Shown here: one piece after another, positions 1 through 5,979 of the stretch
Layout: each line of letters opens with the position of its first letter
Numbering within the stretch: position 1 is the first letter of the stretch
Source: UBA7803 sp041686955
Lineage (GTDB): Bacteria > Pseudomonadota > Gammaproteobacteria > Pseudomonadales > Azotimanducaceae
Direction: 5' to 3'
Assembly (NCBI GenBank): GCA_041686955.1
Contig: JAWLCV010000117.1
Coordinates: 1 to 8,029, forward strand
DNA length: 8,029 nucleotides
Position numbers and translations under genes: made by a program
The notes under the pieces: generated by a model
The model's input: only the letters and a program-made list of their open reading frames with translations
Database searches by the model: none
What the model was told of the DNA's origin: nothing

Positions 1-1
1 G

Positions 2-484
2 CCGGTGGCGGCCGCCACCGAGCGCACCGTTCCGCCCGTCCCCGACGAGGGCGCCCCCTACTGCAGCAAGGACGACCTGGCCGGATGCAGCGCCCTGGCT
101 TTGGGATCACCCACCCGCTTCGGCAACATGGCCGCGCCGCTCAAGTTCTTTCTCGACGGCACCGCGGACCTGTGGCTGTCCCACCGCCTGGCGGGCCGGC
201 CCGCGGCGGTGTTCTGCTCCACGGGGTCCCTGCACGGCGGCCAGGAGTCCACCCTGCTCACCATGATGATGCCTCTGCTGCACCACGGCATGGTGGTGGT
301 GGGCCTTCCCTACAGCGAGCACTGGTTGAGCGAGACCACCAGCGGCGGCACGCCCTACGGCGCGAGCCACGTCTCCGGCGCCGACGGCCGTCCCGAGCTA
401 AGCGAGGCAGAGAAGCAGCTCGCCTTCGCCCTGGGCGCCCGGCTGGCCGACGTGGCGTTCCGGCTTTCCGGGCCCGCGTCGTGA
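2..484 (+). CDS. wrbA: WrbA-type NAD(P)H:quinone oxidoreductase, 5' end cut by window
   Basis: This is a flavodoxin-fold FMN enzyme of the WrbA family, which reduces quinones by two electrons with NAD(P)H in the cytoplasm and so avoids semiquinone radicals. Family blocks visible, counting from the GTG at 5, are GSPTRFGNM (34-42, FMN contact), a DGTADLW stretch (51-57), STGSLHGGQE (72-81), HHGM (93-96) and SGGTPYGASHVSG (113-125). Family members are about 200 residues and only about 160 are present. The missing N-terminus would carry the FMN phosphate-binding loop, so the gene must begin left of the window and the GTG at 5 is just an internal valine codon. The stop overlaps the GTG start of the next gene by 4 nt (GTGA), so the two are probably translationally coupled. 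Family assignment is firm; the physiological quinone is unknown. Confidence 0.94.
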   Translation, partial: PVAAATERTVPPVPDEGAPYCSKDDLAGCSALALGSPTRFGNMAAPLKFFLDGTADLWLSHRLAGRPAAVFCSTGSLHGGQESTLLTMMMPLLHHGMVVVGLPYSEHWLSETTSGGTPYGASHVSGADGRPELSEAEKQLAFALGARLADVAFRLSGPAS

Positions 485-816
485 AAGGCCTACAGTTCTC
501 CGCCCTGATACTCATCGGTTCGCTGTTCGCGCTGACGGGGCTGCGCCAGTTCTTCGTCGAGCCCCTGACCTCGCCGGTGACCAACACGTTGTGGTTCGTG
601 GTTCAGGTGCTGCCCCTGCTGGTAGTGCTGCCCGGGGTACTGCGGGGCCGCTTTCGCGGCTTCTTCTATGCCATCCTCGCCGCGACCCTCTACTTCGTAC
701 ACGGCGTGCTGGAAGCGGTGAGCCCGGATCAGCGCTTCATGGCGTTATGGGAGACCGGCTTCGCCGTGGCGCTCATCGCCGTGGCCAGCCTGGCCATGCG
801 CCGGCTCAATGGATGA
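481..816 (+). CDS. DUF2069 family small inner-membrane protein
   Basis: This encodes 111 residues starting with GTG at 481, inside the wrbA stop (GTGA overlap). I chose this start because the frame upstream of it is only a shadow of wrbA, while from here the protein reads as a typical membrane protein. There are four hydrophobic segments, roughly residues 6-24, 37-53, 62-78 and 90-106, separated by short polar or basic loops. Examples are a GRFRG loop near 56-60 and a YFVHG motif near 71-75. The tail ends in basic RRLNG. This matches the DUF2069 family, which has no known function. The wrbA-DUF2069 order is one I recall from Pseudomonas and relatives, which suggests a link to redox or quinone metabolism, but that is inference. 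The last 11 nt overlap the end of the convergent ABM-domain gene. Confidence 0.87.
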   Translation: MKGLQFSALILIGSLFALTGLRQFFVEPLTSPVTNTLWFVVQVLPLLVVLPGVLRGRFRGFFYAILAATLYFVHGVLEAVSPDQRFMALWETGFAVALIAVASLAMRRLNG

Positions 817-1144
817 CAGGGCCGGAGGCCGCCGTCTGGGCCTCGGCATCGTCGTCCACGCTCTGCACCTGGTAGCGCCGCGTGGCGATCTCGCCGGAGA
901 CCACCTCCGGCAGAGCGCGCAGAAACTCCTCCATGTGGGGCGTCTGGAAATGGCGCATGAGCGCCTCCAGACTCTCCCACTCCTGGAACAGCATCAGCGT
1001 GTTGGGGTCGGAGAGCCCCACGTAGAAGTCGTAGGAAATGCAGCCCGGTTCCGCCTGGGTGGCCTGTGTCATGCCGCGGGCCAGCTCCAGGGCCTGCTCG
1101 CGGCAATCCGGGCGAATCGGAATGGTGCCGTGGACGATGATCAA
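806..1144 (-). CDS. ABM-domain (YgiN-like) small monooxygenase-fold protein
   Basis: This encodes 112 residues in one antibiotic-biosynthesis-monooxygenase domain, a ferredoxin-like alpha/beta fold that usually dimerises. Members act on quinols, polyketides or haem without a cofactor, or have no known activity. The signature spacing is clear: first strand IIVHGTIPI (2-10), helix 13-30, EPGCISYDFY (32-41), FQEWESLEAL (53-62) and FQTPH (66-70). The start is TTG, set inside the stop of the upstream synthetase gene (TTGA overlap). The next ATG (codon 25) would remove the first conserved strand, so TTG is preferred. The C-terminal 20 residues are acidic and polar and probably disordered. It is the last gene of the minus-strand unit, and its stop overlaps the end of the DUF2069 gene by 11 nt. 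A quinol monooxygenase role is possible but unproven. Confidence 0.87.
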   Translation of the reverse strand: MIIVHGTIPIRPDCREQALELARGMTQATQAEPGCISYDFYVGLSDPNTLMLFQEWESLEALMRHFQTPHMEEFLRALPEVVSGEIATRRYQVQSVDDDAEAQTAASGPVIH

Positions 1145-3042
1145 GCGGGCGCCTCGCGAAGGACCCCTTCCTGGCGCAGGGCTTCGCCGATCTCCGGGAG
1201 AATCGCCGGATCGTCGATGGTGGACGGAACGTCATAGGGCTTGCCGTCGATCATCCTCCGCACGATCTGGCGAAGGATCTTCCCCGAGCGGGTCTTCGGC
1301 AGGCGCTTCACCACCACCGCCCGCTTGAAATTGGTGAACGGCCCCACCTGCTGACGCACCAGGTTCACCAGCTCGCGCTCGAGCTCCGCGTGATCCACGT
1401 TGACCCCATCCTTCAGCAGCAGGAGGCCCAGGGGCACCTGCCCCCGATCGGCGTCTTCGATCCCCACCACCGCGCACTCCGCCACGGCCGGGTGACCCGC
1501 CAGCACCTCCTCCATCTGCCCCGTGGAGAGACGGTGGCCGGCCACGTTGATGACGTCGTCCATGCGGCCCATGATGTAGACGTAGCCGTCCTCGTCCCGA
1601 TGCCCCTCGTCACCGGTGAAGTAGAAGCCCTCGTACTGGGACCAGTAGGAATCGAGATAGCGCTGGTGATCGCCCCACACCGTGGGCAAGGCGCCCGGCG
1701 GCAACGGACCCTTGATAACCACCGCGCCTTCCCGCCCCGGCGGCAACTCCTGGCCCGCCGGATCCAGGATGCGCAGGTCGTAACCGGGCACCGGCAGGGT
1801 GGGCGAGCCGGGCTTGGTCTCGAGCAGCTCCACGCCCGCCATGTTGGCGCAGATCGACCAGCCCGTTTCGGTCTGCCACCAGTGATCGATGACCGGGATG
1901 CCCAGGTGCTCGCGCAGCCAGTGGTACGTGGGCGGATCGAGCCGCTCGCCCGCCACGAACTGGTACTCGAGGGACGACACGTCGTAGCGGTCCTTCAGCG
2001 CGCAGTCCGGATCCTCTTTCTTGATGGCCCGATAGGCCGTCGGAGCCGTGAAGAAGCTCTTCACCCGATGATCCTGAATCACCCGCCAGTAGGCGCCCGC
2101 GTCGGGGGTGCGCACCGGCTTGCCCTCGTAGAGCACGGACGTGCAGCCTTTGATCAGCGGGCCGTAGACGATGTAGCTGTGGCCCACCACCCAGCCCACG
2201 TCCGAAGCCGCCCAGAACACGTCGTCGGGGTCGATGCCGTAAACGGCCTTCATGCTGTAGTGGAGGGCCACCGCGTGGCCGCCGTTGTCGCGCAGCACGC
2301 CCTTGGGCTTTCCGGTGGTTCCGGAGGTGTAGAGGATGTAGAGCGGGTCGGTGGCGTCCACCTCCACCCAGCCGACCGGGCCGGCCGCGGCCTCCCACTC
2401 GGCCCACTCGAGGTAGCCGCTGCCGGCCAGGTCCGCCGGCCCCTGCTCCCGCTGCAGCATCACCACGTGTTCCGGCGCATGAGCCGCGAGCTTCATGGCT
2501 CCGTCCACCAGCGGCTTGTAGGGAATCACGTTGGCGAATTCGATGCCGCAGGACGCGGTGAGCATGGCCCGCGGCCGGGCATCGTCGATGCGGGCCGCCA
2601 GCTCCCGGGCAGCGAAGCCACCGAACACCACCGAATGCACGGCGCCGATTCGGGCACAGGCGAGCATGGCCACCACCGCCTCGGGCACCATGGGCATGTA
2701 GATGACCACCCGGTCGCCCCGGCTCACGCCGAGACCCGCCAGGGCTCCGGCCACCCGCGCGACCCGGTCGGTCAGCGCCCGATAGCTGATGCGTTCCAGT
2801 CGTCCGGTGACCGGCGAGTCGTAGATCAGCGCGATGTGATCGCCCCGGCCCGCGTCCACGTGCCGGTCCAGCGCCAGCCAGGCGGTGTTGGTGCGTCCGC
2901 CCCGGAACCAGCGCCAGGCGCCGCGCTCGTCCTGGTCGAGAATCGTGCGGGGAAACTCGAACCAGGGGAGCTCCCGGGCCTTCTCTGCCCAGAACCCCTC
3001 CGGGTCCGTCAAGGACCGGCGGTACTCCGACTCGTAGCTCAC
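1141..3042 (-). CDS. prpE: PrpE/ACSS3-type propionyl-CoA (short-chain acyl-CoA) synthetase
   Basis: This 633-residue AMP-forming acyl-CoA synthetase adenylates a short carboxylic acid with ATP and then transfers the acyl group to CoA in the cytoplasm. The ANL-superfamily motifs are all present: P-loop YTSGTTGKPKG (238-248), HWWQTETGW (387-395), YFTGDEG (474-480), the hinge region GRMDDVINVAGHR (492-504) and PKTRSGKILR (582-591). In the last motif Lys588 is the catalytic lysine that Pat-type acetylases commonly modify. The N-terminal ACAS segment (FWAEKARELPW, 17-27) is intact. GWVVGHSYIVY (283-293), with Val where acetate-specific Acs has Thr, together with the 633-residue length, favours the propionate type; acetate or butyrate use cannot be excluded. 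The start is GTG, overlapping the stop of the AP2-like gene by 4 nt (GTGA); the Shine-Dalgarno is weak, consistent with translational coupling. No 2-methylcitrate genes are adjacent. Confidence 0.92.
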   Translation of the reverse strand: MSYESEYRRSLTDPEGFWAEKARELPWFEFPRTILDQDERGAWRWFRGGRTNTAWLALDRHVDAGRGDHIALIYDSPVTGRLERISYRALTDRVARVAGALAGLGVSRGDRVVIYMPMVPEAVVAMLACARIGAVHSVVFGGFAARELAARIDDARPRAMLTASCGIEFANVIPYKPLVDGAMKLAAHAPEHVVMLQREQGPADLAGSGYLEWAEWEAAAGPVGWVEVDATDPLYILYTSGTTGKPKGVLRDNGGHAVALHYSMKAVYGIDPDDVFWAASDVGWVVGHSYIVYGPLIKGCTSVLYEGKPVRTPDAGAYWRVIQDHRVKSFFTAPTAYRAIKKEDPDCALKDRYDVSSLEYQFVAGERLDPPTYHWLREHLGIPVIDHWWQTETGWSICANMAGVELLETKPGSPTLPVPGYDLRILDPAGQELPPGREGAVVIKGPLPPGALPTVWGDHQRYLDSYWSQYEGFYFTGDEGHRDEDGYVYIMGRMDDVINVAGHRLSTGQMEEVLAGHPAVAECAVVGIEDADRGQVPLGLLLLKDGVNVDHAELERELVNLVRQQVGPFTNFKRAVVVKRLPKTRSGKILRQIVRRMIDGKPYDVPSTIDDPAILPEIGEALRQEGVLREAPA

Positions 3043-3620
3043 GCGCCGCCCCGCTCACCCACCCGCCGCGGCGCCACCCGCGGCGCCGGACCGGCCCGGC
3101 GCGCGCCTCTGCGGGCACCGCCGCCGTTCATCAGCCGCTCCACCTCCGCCGAGGTGGGCTTGGCCTCGATCAGCGCGCGATAAGCCCCGGAACGTTTGCT
3201 GATCTGCTTGTGCTTGGCGTAGAACTCCACGGCCCGGCGCCAGGCATCGTCGATGCCGTAGCGGTTGATGGAGACGGTGGTGTTGACGATGCGGTTCTCC
3301 AGCAACGACATCACCCCGATCTGGAAGACCGGCGTGCGATTGCCGCTCTTCTCGGCCTTCAGCCGGCACAGGATTCCGCGTACCTGACCCCGGCCATCGA
3401 GACGTACCTCCTTGGCCCGCTTGCGCTGCAGGGTCTCCTGCTGCCGGGCGAGCTCCGCATCGCGGGCTTCCGCCCGCGCCTTCACTTCGGCCCGCCGGTC
3501 GCCGCGGATCCGCTTGCCGCCGTCCTTCAGCGAGAAGTACTCCTGATAGGTCTTGCCGAGAATCTGCCGGCGCACCCGGTAACCGAAAAATCGTGGCGTA
3601 TCCAGTAGCTCGACGCTCAT
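3039..3620 (-). CDS. Hypothetical basic protein with AP2-like segments
   Basis: I do not recognise a named family for this 193-residue protein. Two stretches resemble small AP2/integrase N-terminal-type DNA-binding folds. The first is FGYRVRRQILGKTYQEYFSL (12-31), followed by a charged helix (about 42-75) rich in Arg, Glu and Ala. The second is VFQIGVMSL (98-106), then VSINRYGIDDAWRRAVEFYA (116-135). In both, short strands precede an amphipathic helix, as in AP2 domains. Residues 166-193 are a Gly/Arg/Pro-rich basic tail, probably disordered and nucleic-acid binding. No membrane segment or signal peptide is visible. The ATG has the best Shine-Dalgarno of the unit (GGGAGGA, 4 nt spacer), and the stop overlaps the synthetase start (GTGA). 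The gene is real by context and coding character. DNA binding, perhaps regulation of its neighbours, is inference from weak resemblance. Confidence 0.8.
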   Translation of the reverse strand: MSVELLDTPRFFGYRVRRQILGKTYQEYFSLKDGGKRIRGDRRAEVKARAEARDAELARQQETLQRKRAKEVRLDGRGQVRGILCRLKAEKSGNRTPVFQIGVMSLLENRIVNTTVSINRYGIDDAWRRAVEFYAKHKQISKRSGAYRALIEAKPTSAEVERLMNGGGARRGARRAGPAPRVAPRRVGERGGA

Positions 3621-3624
3621 CCGT

Positions 3625-3631
3625 TCCTCCC
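3625..3631 (-). promoter_or_regulatory. Strong ribosome binding site for the AP2-like gene
   Basis: Read on the minus strand the sequence is GGGAGGA, 4 nt before the ATG at 3620. It is the only near-consensus Shine-Dalgarno in the four-gene unit. The two genes after it start inside the preceding stop codons, so this site may set translation for the whole coupled three-gene block. Confidence 0.7.
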
Positions 3632-3672
3632 TTGTGTCCCTTCCCGTCTCCCCCCGAAGACGGCCAAGCGGC

Positions 3673-4803
3673 TTATGCCGGTATCACCCCCTTCTCCTGC
3701 AGGCTGCCGATCTCCGCATCGCTGAACCCGCATGCGGAGAGCACCGCGACGCTGTCCCGGCCGGGCGGCGGCGCGCTGTGCGATATGGCCGGCACGGTGC
3801 GCGAGAAGCGCGGCGCCGGTGCCGGCTGCACCACCCCGTCGACCTCCACGAACGTCCCGCGGGCCTTGTTGTGCGGGTGGTCCGGCGCTTCGAAGATGGA
3901 GAGCACCGGAGCGAAGCAGACGTCCGTCCCCTCCATGATCGCGCACCATTCGTCCCGCGTCTTGGACTTGAACACTTCGGTGAGCTCGCGCTTGAGATCC
4001 GGCCACTGCCCCGCATCCATCTGCGGCGCGAAGCGCTCCTTGTCGAGACCGGCCTTCTCCACGAGCAGGGCGTAGAACTGCGGCTCGATGGAGCCGATGC
4101 AGATGTACTTGCCGTCCCGGGTCTCGTAGGTGTCGTAGAAGTGGGCCCCGCCGTCCAGCATGTTGGTGCCGCGCTGATCCTTGAAGACGCCGGCGGCGCT
4201 CATGGAGAAGAACATGGCCATCAGGGTGGCGGCGCCATCCACCATGGCCGCGTCCACCACCTGGCCCTTGCCCGATTTCTGCGCCTCCAGCATGCCGCAC
4301 ACCAGGCCGAAGGCCAGCAGCATGCCGCCGCCGCCGAAATCGCCCACCAGGTTCAGCGGCGGCACCGGTTTCTCGTCTGGCCGGCCGATGGCGTGCAGCG
4401 CTCCCGACAGGCCGATGTAGTTGATGTCGTGACCGGCAGCCTGGGCCATGGGACCATCCTGGCCCCAGCCGGTCATGCGGCCGTAGACCAGCTTCGGGTT
4501 ACGCGCCAGACACTCGTCCGGGCCGAGACCGAGACGCTCGGTGACGCCGGGACGGAAGCCTTCGAGAAGCGCATCCGCCGTCTCCACCAGCCTGAGCACC
4601 GTCTCCACCCCTTCCGGCTTCTTCAGATCCACCGCCACGGAGCGACGGTTGCGGACCAGCACGTCGGGGGTTCGCCCCGCAGCAGCCCCCGGACGGTCGA
4701 TGCGGATGACCTCGGCGCCCATGTCCGAGAGCATCATGCCGCAGAAAGGGCCGGGGCCGATGCCCGCCAGCTCGATGATCCGAAAGCCCGAAAGTGGTCC
4801 CAT
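3673..4803 (-). CDS. CaiB/BaiF-family alpha-methylacyl-CoA racemase
   Basis: This 376-residue family III CoA-transferase-fold protein is of the alpha-methylacyl-CoA racemase (AMACR/MCR) type. It interconverts (2R)- and (2S)-2-methylacyl-CoA so that branched chains can enter beta-oxidation. It has the N-terminal Rossmann-like start LSGFRIIELAGIGPGPFCG (4-22), FRPGVTERLGLG (83-94), GRMTGWGQDGP (108-118), AGHDINYIGLSGALHAIG (123-140) and NLVGDFGGGG (151-160). His125, Asp155 and Glu240 line up with the catalytic His126, Asp156 and Glu241 of the mycobacterial MCR enzyme, so it looks active as a racemase rather than a plain CoA-transferase. The length is normal for the family (about 360-380). The ATG start fits family N-termini and is preceded by a G-rich weak Shine-Dalgarno. 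It is the first gene of the minus-strand unit, 52 nt upstream of the AP2-like gene. Confidence 0.93.
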   Translation of the reverse strand: MGPLSGFRIIELAGIGPGPFCGMMLSDMGAEVIRIDRPGAAAGRTPDVLVRNRRSVAVDLKKPEGVETVLRLVETADALLEGFRPGVTERLGLGPDECLARNPKLVYGRMTGWGQDGPMAQAAGHDINYIGLSGALHAIGRPDEKPVPPLNLVGDFGGGGMLLAFGLVCGMLEAQKSGKGQVVDAAMVDGAATLMAMFFSMSAAGVFKDQRGTNMLDGGAHFYDTYETRDGKYICIGSIEPQFYALLVEKAGLDKERFAPQMDAGQWPDLKRELTEVFKSKTRDEWCAIMEGTDVCFAPVLSIFEAPDHPHNKARGTFVEVDGVVQPAPAPRFSRTVPAISHSAPPPGRDSVAVLSACGFSDAEIGSLQEKGVIPA

Positions 4804-4911
4804 GTCACCCCCACGAATACGACGGACGTTCGAGTTTAACGAGGTTTTGCCGGCTACGGAAATTGTCTGCTTAAATCGGCCTTCTCGTCACCGGGCCTTC
4901 GACGCATCAGC
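4804..4911. promoter_or_regulatory. Divergent promoter region between racemase and dinB
   Basis: This 108-nt gap is the only sizeable spacer between divergent starts, and it is more AT-rich than its surroundings. A candidate promoter for dinB is TTGCCG (4847-4852), an 18-nt spacer and TTAAAT (4871-4876). A weaker one for the racemase unit, on the minus strand, is TTTCCG (4857-4862), an 18-nt spacer and TAAACT (4833-4838). The two overlap, so the transcripts could interfere with each other. I found no CTGT-N8-ACAG LexA box. The region must hold promoters, but the exact boxes are guesses. Confidence 0.4.
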
Positions 4912-5979
4912 GTGCGCAAGATCATTCACTGCGACTGCGACAGCTTCTACGCCTCCGTCGAAACGCGGGACGACCCGAGTCTGGCGGGTGGGCCCCTGGC
5001 GGTGGGCGGCGCCCCCGACAAGCGCGGCGTGGTGGCGACGTGCAACTACCGCGCCCGGGCCTACGGCATCCATTCCGCCATGCCCATGAGTCAGGCGCTG
5101 CGACTCTGCCCCGACCTGATGGTGGTGCGACCCGACATGGCCAAGTATCGGGCCGTGTCGCGGCAGATCCATGAGGTGTTCGCCCGCTACACCCACATCA
5201 TCGAGCCGCTGTCCCTGGACGAAGCATTTCTCGACGTCAGCGGAAGCACGGCCTGCCACGGCAGCGCCACCCTGATGGCGGAGGAGATCCGCGCGGAGGT
5301 CCGGGAGCGCATCGGCATCACCCTGTCCGCCGGCATCGCGCCGAACAAGTTCCTGGCGAAGGTGGCCTCGGACTGGAACAAGCCCGACGGCCAGCTCACC
5401 GTGCCGCCAGACGCCGTGCGTTCCTTCGTTGCGGCCCTGCCGGTGGAAAAGCTGTTCGGGGTTGGCTCGGTCACCGCGCGCCGCATGCACGAGCGCGGCC
5501 TCGTCACCTGCGCGGATCTCGAAGCCCTGAGCCTGGTGGAGCTCACCCGCACTTTCGGCCGATTCGGTGCAACCCTCTACCAGCTCTGCCGCGGCATCGA
5601 CGACCGTCCGGTGCGCCCCAGCCGCACCCGCAAATCGGTGAGCGTGGAGCGGACCTATCCCCGTGATCTACCGGACCTGGAGGCGTGCCGGGCCGAGCTG
5701 GGGGAGCTGCTCGGCGACCTCGACGAGCGCGTGCACCGGGCGGGCGCCGCGGCCCGAATCGAAGCGTGCTTCGTCAAGATGCGCTTCGACGGCTTCGAGA
5801 CCACCACCGCCGGCCGCGGCTCGCGGCAGACCGACCCGGCCGTCTTCGAAACCCTGCTGGCGACCGCCTGGGAACGGGGCCGGCGGCCCGTGCGTCTGCT
5901 CGGGGTCGGCGTGCGCCTGGATCACCCCGCGGTGGATCGCCAGCTCGGGCTGTTCGAGGCGGCCTCACCGGCGAACTGA
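4912..5979 (+). CDS. dinB: DNA polymerase IV (Y-family translesion polymerase)
   Basis: This 355-residue Y-family polymerase bypasses damaged template bases without proofreading. The N-terminus MRKIIHCDCDSFYASVE matches DinB closely, which supports the GTG at 4912 as the start despite no clear Shine-Dalgarno. Asp8 and the SLDEAFLDV motif (101-109, with Asp103 and Glu104) give the metal-binding carboxylates. Tyr13 sits at the steric-gate position (Phe13 in E. coli). A helix-hairpin-helix of the thumb is near 178-200 (PVEKLFGVGSVTARRMHERG). The little-finger domain starts near 240 with KSVSVERTY (241-249). QLGLF (344-348) near the C-terminus is a classic beta-clamp binding motif. The length is typical (E. 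coli 351). No LexA box is seen upstream, so SOS control is uncertain. The last 58 nt, including the clamp motif, lie antisense to the ABC exporter gene. Confidence 0.97.
   Translation: MRKIIHCDCDSFYASVETRDDPSLAGGPLAVGGAPDKRGVVATCNYRARAYGIHSAMPMSQALRLCPDLMVVRPDMAKYRAVSRQIHEVFARYTHIIEPLSLDEAFLDVSGSTACHGSATLMAEEIRAEVRERIGITLSAGIAPNKFLAKVASDWNKPDGQLTVPPDAVRSFVAALPVEKLFGVGSVTARRMHERGLVTCADLEALSLVELTRTFGRFGATLYQLCRGIDDRPVRPSRTRKSVSVERTYPRDLPDLEACRAELGELLGDLDERVHRAGAAARIEACFVKMRFDGFETTTAGRGSRQTDPAVFETLLATAWERGRRPVRLLGVGVRLDHPAVDRQLGLFEAASPAN

Noticed and set aside
85..480. N-terminal extension of the DUF2069 gene back to an ATG at 85
   Set aside because: The extension is an out-of-frame shadow of wrbA, full of Arg, Pro and Gly; the DUF2069 membrane protein begins naturally at the GTG at 481.
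1390..3183. 597-codon plus-strand open frame opposite the synthetase gene
   Set aside because: It is His/Val/Arg-rich with no recognisable motif and lies antisense to a complete, motif-rich synthetase; long antisense frames are expected at this GC content.
3644..3663. 6-bp hairpin with C/G-rich loop between racemase and AP2-like gene
   Set aside because: The stem is short and has no U-tract, so it does not qualify as a terminator; read-through into the next gene is more likely.
3634..4839. 401-codon plus-strand open frame opposite the racemase gene
   Set aside because: It is low-complexity His/Arg/Ala-rich translation antisense to a well-conserved enzyme, with no family motif.
4804..4911. 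LexA (SOS) operator before dinB
   Set aside because: No CTGT-N8-ACAG or close variant was found on either strand in the intergenic region.
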